From an uncultured Bacteroidales bacterium (GTDB taxonomy: Bacteria > Bacteroidota > Bacteroidia > Bacteroidales > Paludibacteraceae), in contig CAIUTB010000040.1 of NCBI GenBank assembly GCA_903901975.1, positions 1-64,000 on the forward strand: DNA of 64,000 bases, read 5' to 3'. Position 1 is the first letter of the stretch. Each line of letters begins with the position of its first letter. The position numbers and the translations under genes were made by a program. The notes beneath the pieces are model-generated. The model ran no database searches. It saw only the letters and a program-made list of their open reading frames with translations, and was not told the DNA's origin. This document shows positions 61,148 through 64,000 of this stretch, one piece after another.

Positions 61148-61378
61148 ATGGACACGAATGAATTTATCAAAAATTTTGCAACACAGTTCGACGATACAGA
61201 TTTGGCTGAATTCACTATGCAAACCCGTTTCCGTGACTTGGATGAATGGTCATCGCTCAATGCGTTGGCAATTTTGAATATGATTGGCAAAAAATACTCC
61301 GTTTTGCTTAGACCGGATGAAATGAAACCAACGAATACGGTTCAGGAATTATTTGACTTAGTAAAGAGCAAGCAGTAA
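61148..61378 (+). CDS. Acyl carrier protein
   Basis: The 76-residue acidic helical protein has the pantetheine attachment motif LDEWSSLNALAILNMIGKKY; S36, before Leu37, is the likely modified serine. It differs from fatty-acid ACP and resembles those of surface-glycan and non-ribosomal clusters. It is placed between an acyltransferase and an SDR reductase, so together they may build a dedicated acyl group for the glycan. Confidence 0.85.
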   Translation: MDTNEFIKNFATQFDDTDLAEFTMQTRFRDLDEWSSLNALAILNMIGKKYSVLLRPDEMKPTNTVQELFDLVKSKQ

Positions 61379-61430
61379 GCAGAAAATAGTAAAGAATTTA
61401 ATTATTAACTGCAAACTAAAAACTAAAAAT

Positions 61431-62174
61431 ATGAGTCCATTTTCGCTCGGAGATAAAACCATTCTGGTTACCGGTGCCTCCTCGGGCATTGGAAGAGCTA
61501 TTGCTGTTGCTTGCTCTCAAATGGGAGCAAAAATGATTATTACAGGACGTAATGTAACCCGACTGTCTGAAACATTTTCCTTACTTGAGGGCACTGAGCA
61601 TCAACAAATTTGTGCTGATTTGACAAATGCCGACGATCTTACGAAATTGGTTGAGGAATTACCCAAACTTGATGGCTTAGTGAATTGTGCAGGTATAGCA
61701 AATCCATTGGTTCTTCAATTGACTGAAAAAGAAGATGTTGATGAAATAATGCAGATCAATACAATGGCTCCAATAAATCTTAGCCGTTTAGTACTTCAAA
61801 ACAAAAAGTTAAATAAAGGAGCTTCCCTTGTCTTTATTTCGTCCATTAATGGTAACAATTGTGCCTATATTGGTAGTGCCGTTTATGCAGCATCTAAAAG
61901 TGCATTGACAGGCTTCATGAAGGGTATTGCCCTGGAACTTGCTCCGCGTGGCATTCGGGCTAATTGTATTAATCCCGGAATGATTGATACTGATTTGCTT
62001 AGCAATGGCTATATTGGTGAAGATGAAATGGAAAAAGACCGCTTGAAATATCCGCTTAAACGATATGGAAAACCTGAAGAAGTAGCTTCAGCTGCTGTTT
62101 ATCTGCTTTCAGATGCTACACAATGGATGACCGGTAGTAGTTTGTTGCTTGATGGAGGTTATACGCTTCAGTAG
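61431..62174 (+). CDS. SDR-family oxidoreductase (FabG-like)
   Basis: The 247-residue Rossmann enzyme has TGASSGIG (14-21), NCAG (85-88) and the catalytic triad S138, Y152 and K156 (YAASK). The C-terminus shows INPGMIDTDLLS and WMTGSSLLLDGGYTL, typical of 3-oxoacyl-ACP-reductase-like SDRs. It follows the ACP by 52 bp, suggesting reduction of an ACP-bound beta-keto acyl chain, or alternatively of a sugar. It is the last gene of the operon. Confidence 0.9.
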   Translation: MSPFSLGDKTILVTGASSGIGRAIAVACSQMGAKMIITGRNVTRLSETFSLLEGTEHQQICADLTNADDLTKLVEELPKLDGLVNCAGIANPLVLQLTEKEDVDEIMQINTMAPINLSRLVLQNKKLNKGASLVFISSINGNNCAYIGSAVYAASKSALTGFMKGIALELAPRGIRANCINPGMIDTDLLSNGYIGEDEMEKDRLKYPLKRYGKPEEVASAAVYLLSDATQWMTGSSLLLDGGYTLQ

Positions 62175-62203
62175 CTCTTAATCTGCGAAATGATTTTTGA
62201 CAT

Positions 62204-62211
62204 TACATTTG
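62204..62211 (+). promoter_or_regulatory. Candidate -7 element for the lipid kinase gene
   Basis: TACATTTG fits TAnnTTTG and is 51 bp before ATG 62262. A small CCCC-ATTC-GGGG hairpin (62238-62249) lies in the leader. No good -33 element is seen. Confidence 0.4.
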
Positions 62212-62261
62212 AATAGAATAAAAGTACGAACTTAGTTCCCCATTCGGGGTAGTGTTTTATT

Positions 62262-63197
62262 ATGGAAATAAATTCTGAACATTGGGCAATAATCATTAAT
62301 CCAAAATCGGGTAAGAAGAATTTTAGACAACAACAGAAATATCTTTTCCTGATGTTGAAACATGCGGGAATACCCTTTGATTATCGAATGACAAAATTTG
62401 CTAATCATGCTTCGAAAATTGCGCGTTATTTTCTTCAAAAAGGATATCGTAATATCATGATATTGGGTGGTGACGGCACGATGAGTGAAGTTATAAATGG
62501 TATTTTCAGTACTGATTTATCAGATACAAGTTCTCTGAAAATCGCTCTCATACCTCGTGGAACAGGTAATGACTGGGCTCGTTTCTGGGGTTTGACTACT
62601 GATTATAAAAAATCAATTGAGGTGTTTTTTAAAGGGAAAATTCAGCCAATTGATATAGGAAAAGTTGAATACGATATGGAGGGAGTGAAAGAATCGCACT
62701 ATTTCATTAATTCCATTGGATTGGGACTTGATGCGGCTGTAGTCAATCTAACCCATCGATTAAAAGAAATTTTCGGAAGTCATTCGTTTATGTACACTCT
62801 GGCTTTACTTGGAGCCGTTTTTAGGTATAAAGCGCATAAAATCAGAATATTTTCAGACGAAAAAAATATCAAGGATAGTATGTTCACCATGAATGTGGCT
62901 AATGGGTGCTACAGTGGGGGCGGTATGAAACAAAATCCAAATGCTTTGCCTTACGACGGATTGATGGATGTAATGATGGCTAAGAAACCAACCCTGTGGG
63001 ATATTATCACAGCCATACTCCGACTCTTCAATGGAAAACTACTCGAACATCCCGTTATTGAATCGTTTCAAACGAAAAATTTATTGGTTCAATGTGATAA
63101 AACAGCTTTAATGGAAGCAGATGGAATAATTGTCAATGGTTTTTCTCCATTCAATATCAGCATTATGCCTCATGCAATTCAGATGATTGTACCGTAA
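62262..63197 (+). CDS. Diacylglycerol/sphingoid-base kinase family protein
   Basis: The 311-residue protein has the lipid kinase signatures IINPKSGKKNFRQ (11-23), LGGDGTMSEVING (68-80) and ALIPRGTGNDWAR (about 92-104). The C-terminal beta domain includes FTMNVANGCYSGGGMKQNPN. It phosphorylates diacylglycerol or possibly sphingoid lipids, which Bacteroidota produce. It has no transmembrane segment. It seems to be transcribed apart from the preceding operon. Confidence 0.9.
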   Translation: MEINSEHWAIIINPKSGKKNFRQQQKYLFLMLKHAGIPFDYRMTKFANHASKIARYFLQKGYRNIMILGGDGTMSEVINGIFSTDLSDTSSLKIALIPRGTGNDWARFWGLTTDYKKSIEVFFKGKIQPIDIGKVEYDMEGVKESHYFINSIGLGLDAAVVNLTHRLKEIFGSHSFMYTLALLGAVFRYKAHKIRIFSDEKNIKDSMFTMNVANGCYSGGGMKQNPNALPYDGLMDVMMAKKPTLWDIITAILRLFNGKLLEHPVIESFQTKNLLVQCDKTALMEADGIIVNGFSPFNISIMPHAIQMIVP

Positions 63198-63262
63198 ACT
63201 TCTGGCTCATTAAGTAGGACTAATTACTTTCGTCTGTTTTCGCCAAAAATCTGTTTCCATAT

Positions 63263-63291
63263 TTCTTTCTCCCCTTTAGGGGTTGGGGGTC
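63263..63291. repeat. Palindromic repeat overlapping the nucleotidyltransferase stop
   Basis: TTTCTTTCTCCCCTTTAGGG then GTTGGGGGT. CCCCTTTAGGGG is a near-palindrome related to the repeat at 33330. The minus-strand gene ends in TPNP-stop within it, with TAA taken from CCCCTAAAGG. Confidence 0.7.
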
Positions 63292-64000
63292 ATAAATCTT
63301 TCAGCCTCATCCAATACATTCAATTTCCCCACATCCAACATATTGTAATCAGTCGGAATAAAGCCGGTTATGATTTGTGATGTTGCGTTTGTTAGATAAA
63401 AATCAATGATCGGAAACTTTATTGGAAACTGCTCCATCAATTCAAAAATAGCAGGTGAAAGCACCTGAATACCGGAGAAAGCCAACTTATTGTAGGAGTC
63501 TATTTCATTTAATTTAGCAGGTTTGGTTTCGCCTGTTTTCTCGTTTACCCAACCATTCAAGCGCTTGTTCTCATCAAAAAGTAAATATCTGAACGTGTCA
63601 CGTTGACTTACAACTAATGTAGCCAATGAATTTGTCAGGATATGCTGATTGTAAAGTGCCGATAAATCAACATTCGACAGAATATCGACATTATGGACCA
63701 GAAAAGGCTTTCTGTCATCGAAAAACCAGGCTGCCTTGCGAATTCCTCCACCGGTATCCAACAATTCGTTCCGCTCATCAGATACTTCAATGCGAATACT
63801 AAAATTATTATTTAGCTTTAGAAAATCAATAATCTGATCTGGGAAATGGTGAACGTTGATAATTATTTCATCAAAACCACTAGCTTTAAGTTTCAGAATC
63901 ACATGTTCTAACAAAGGCTTTCCGGCAATCGGAACTAAGGCTTTGGGTAGAGTGTCGGTAAGTGGTTTTAAACGGGTACCTAAACCAGCGGCGAAAATAA
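63276..64000 (-). CDS. Sugar-1-phosphate nucleotidyltransferase (partial)
   Basis: The minus-strand frame runs off the window end. The last visible N-terminal codons read IFAAGLGTRLKPLTDTLPKA, which is the signature of NTP-transferases that make NDP-sugars; the true start is beyond 64000. KPLLEHVILKLKASGFDEII, then LLDTGGGIRKA and LVHNVDILSNVDL follow. It most resembles MurNAc-1-phosphate uridylyltransferase or mannose-1-phosphate guanylyltransferase; specificity is not decidable. The final codons (PNP-stop) come from a palindromic repeat. TTG 63914 is not the real start. Confidence 0.9.
   Translation of the reverse strand, partial: IFAAGLGTRLKPLTDTLPKALVPIAGKPLLEHVILKLKASGFDEIIINVHHFPDQIIDFLKLNNNFSIRIEVSDERNELLDTGGGIRKAAWFFDDRKPFLVHNVDILSNVDLSALYNQHILTNSLATLVVSQRDTFRYLLFDENKRLNGWVNEKTGETKPAKLNEIDSYNKLAFSGIQVLSPAIFELMEQFPIKFPIIDFYLTNATSQIITGFIPTDYNMLDVGKLNVLDEAERFMTPNP

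Noticed and set aside
63276-63914. Complete 212-residue nucleotidyltransferase starting at TTG 63914
   Set aside because: The conserved AAGLGTRLKPLTD signature lies upstream of that codon and runs to the window end, so the gene is cut, not complete.
1-64000. tRNA, rRNA or riboswitch genes
   Set aside because: I found no cloverleaf, rRNA or recognisable riboswitch core in the intergenic regions. A computational scan would be needed to exclude small RNAs.

Overview
The window is AT-rich chromosomal DNA of a Bacteroidota member, most likely order Bacteroidales. A Paludibacter-like lineage is my guess, not something the sequence proves. The evidence is a complete batABCDE aerotolerance-type operon, SusC/SusD proteins, type IX secretion (T9SS) sorting tails, TTTG-N20-TAnnTTTG promoters and few Shine-Dalgarno sites.

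Layout. (1) 1-4534: end of rpmB, then rpmG, a DUF4295 gene, ftsY, rimO, an HU gene and an HU-LysM membrane fusion. (2) 4723-13332: moxR, DUF58, a DUF4381-like gene and batA-E, followed by a PAP2 phosphatase and a membrane TPR/HTH regulator. (3) 16040-31640: a polymorphic-toxin locus. It has a 5'-truncated RHS gene ending in an HEYGH metallopeptidase-like tip, a displaced orphan RHS tip, immunity-like genes, a full SpvB/FG-GAP/RHS giant gene with its own membrane partner, and a decayed tip remnant. (4) An IS1-type transposase gene broken by a palindromic repeat, then hisF, mtaB and a SemiSWEET gene. (5) 35057-56414: a glycan-utilisation locus with a Nudix-type regulator, a membrane TPR/HTH regulator, two related T9SS-exported proteins (one an SGNH esterase), GH3, SusC, SusD, a surface glycan-binding protein, two GH30 enzymes and a starch-binding-like T9SS protein. 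The enzyme set suggests a beta-1,6-glucan target. (6) 56529-62174: a surface-glycan operon with an ABC-2 permease, small flippase, ATP-grasp enzyme, GT2, acyltransferase, ACP and SDR. A 563-bp four-helix-bundle element with inverted repeat ends lies between its first two genes. (7) A lipid kinase and a sugar-nucleotide transferase cut by the window end.

Most notable observations. A 17-bp palindrome, AGTGT-N7-ACACW, occurs four times: beside the Nudix regulator and before three transcription units of the glycan locus, which suggests a local regulon. The four-helix-bundle gene is packaged between ATTAATGT/ACATTAAT ends with subterminal 16-bp tandem repeats and looks like a small non-autonomous mobile unit. 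The RHS region shows cassette displacement and decay. Palindromic GC-rich repeats supply the stop codons of two genes and have broken the IS1 transposase gene.
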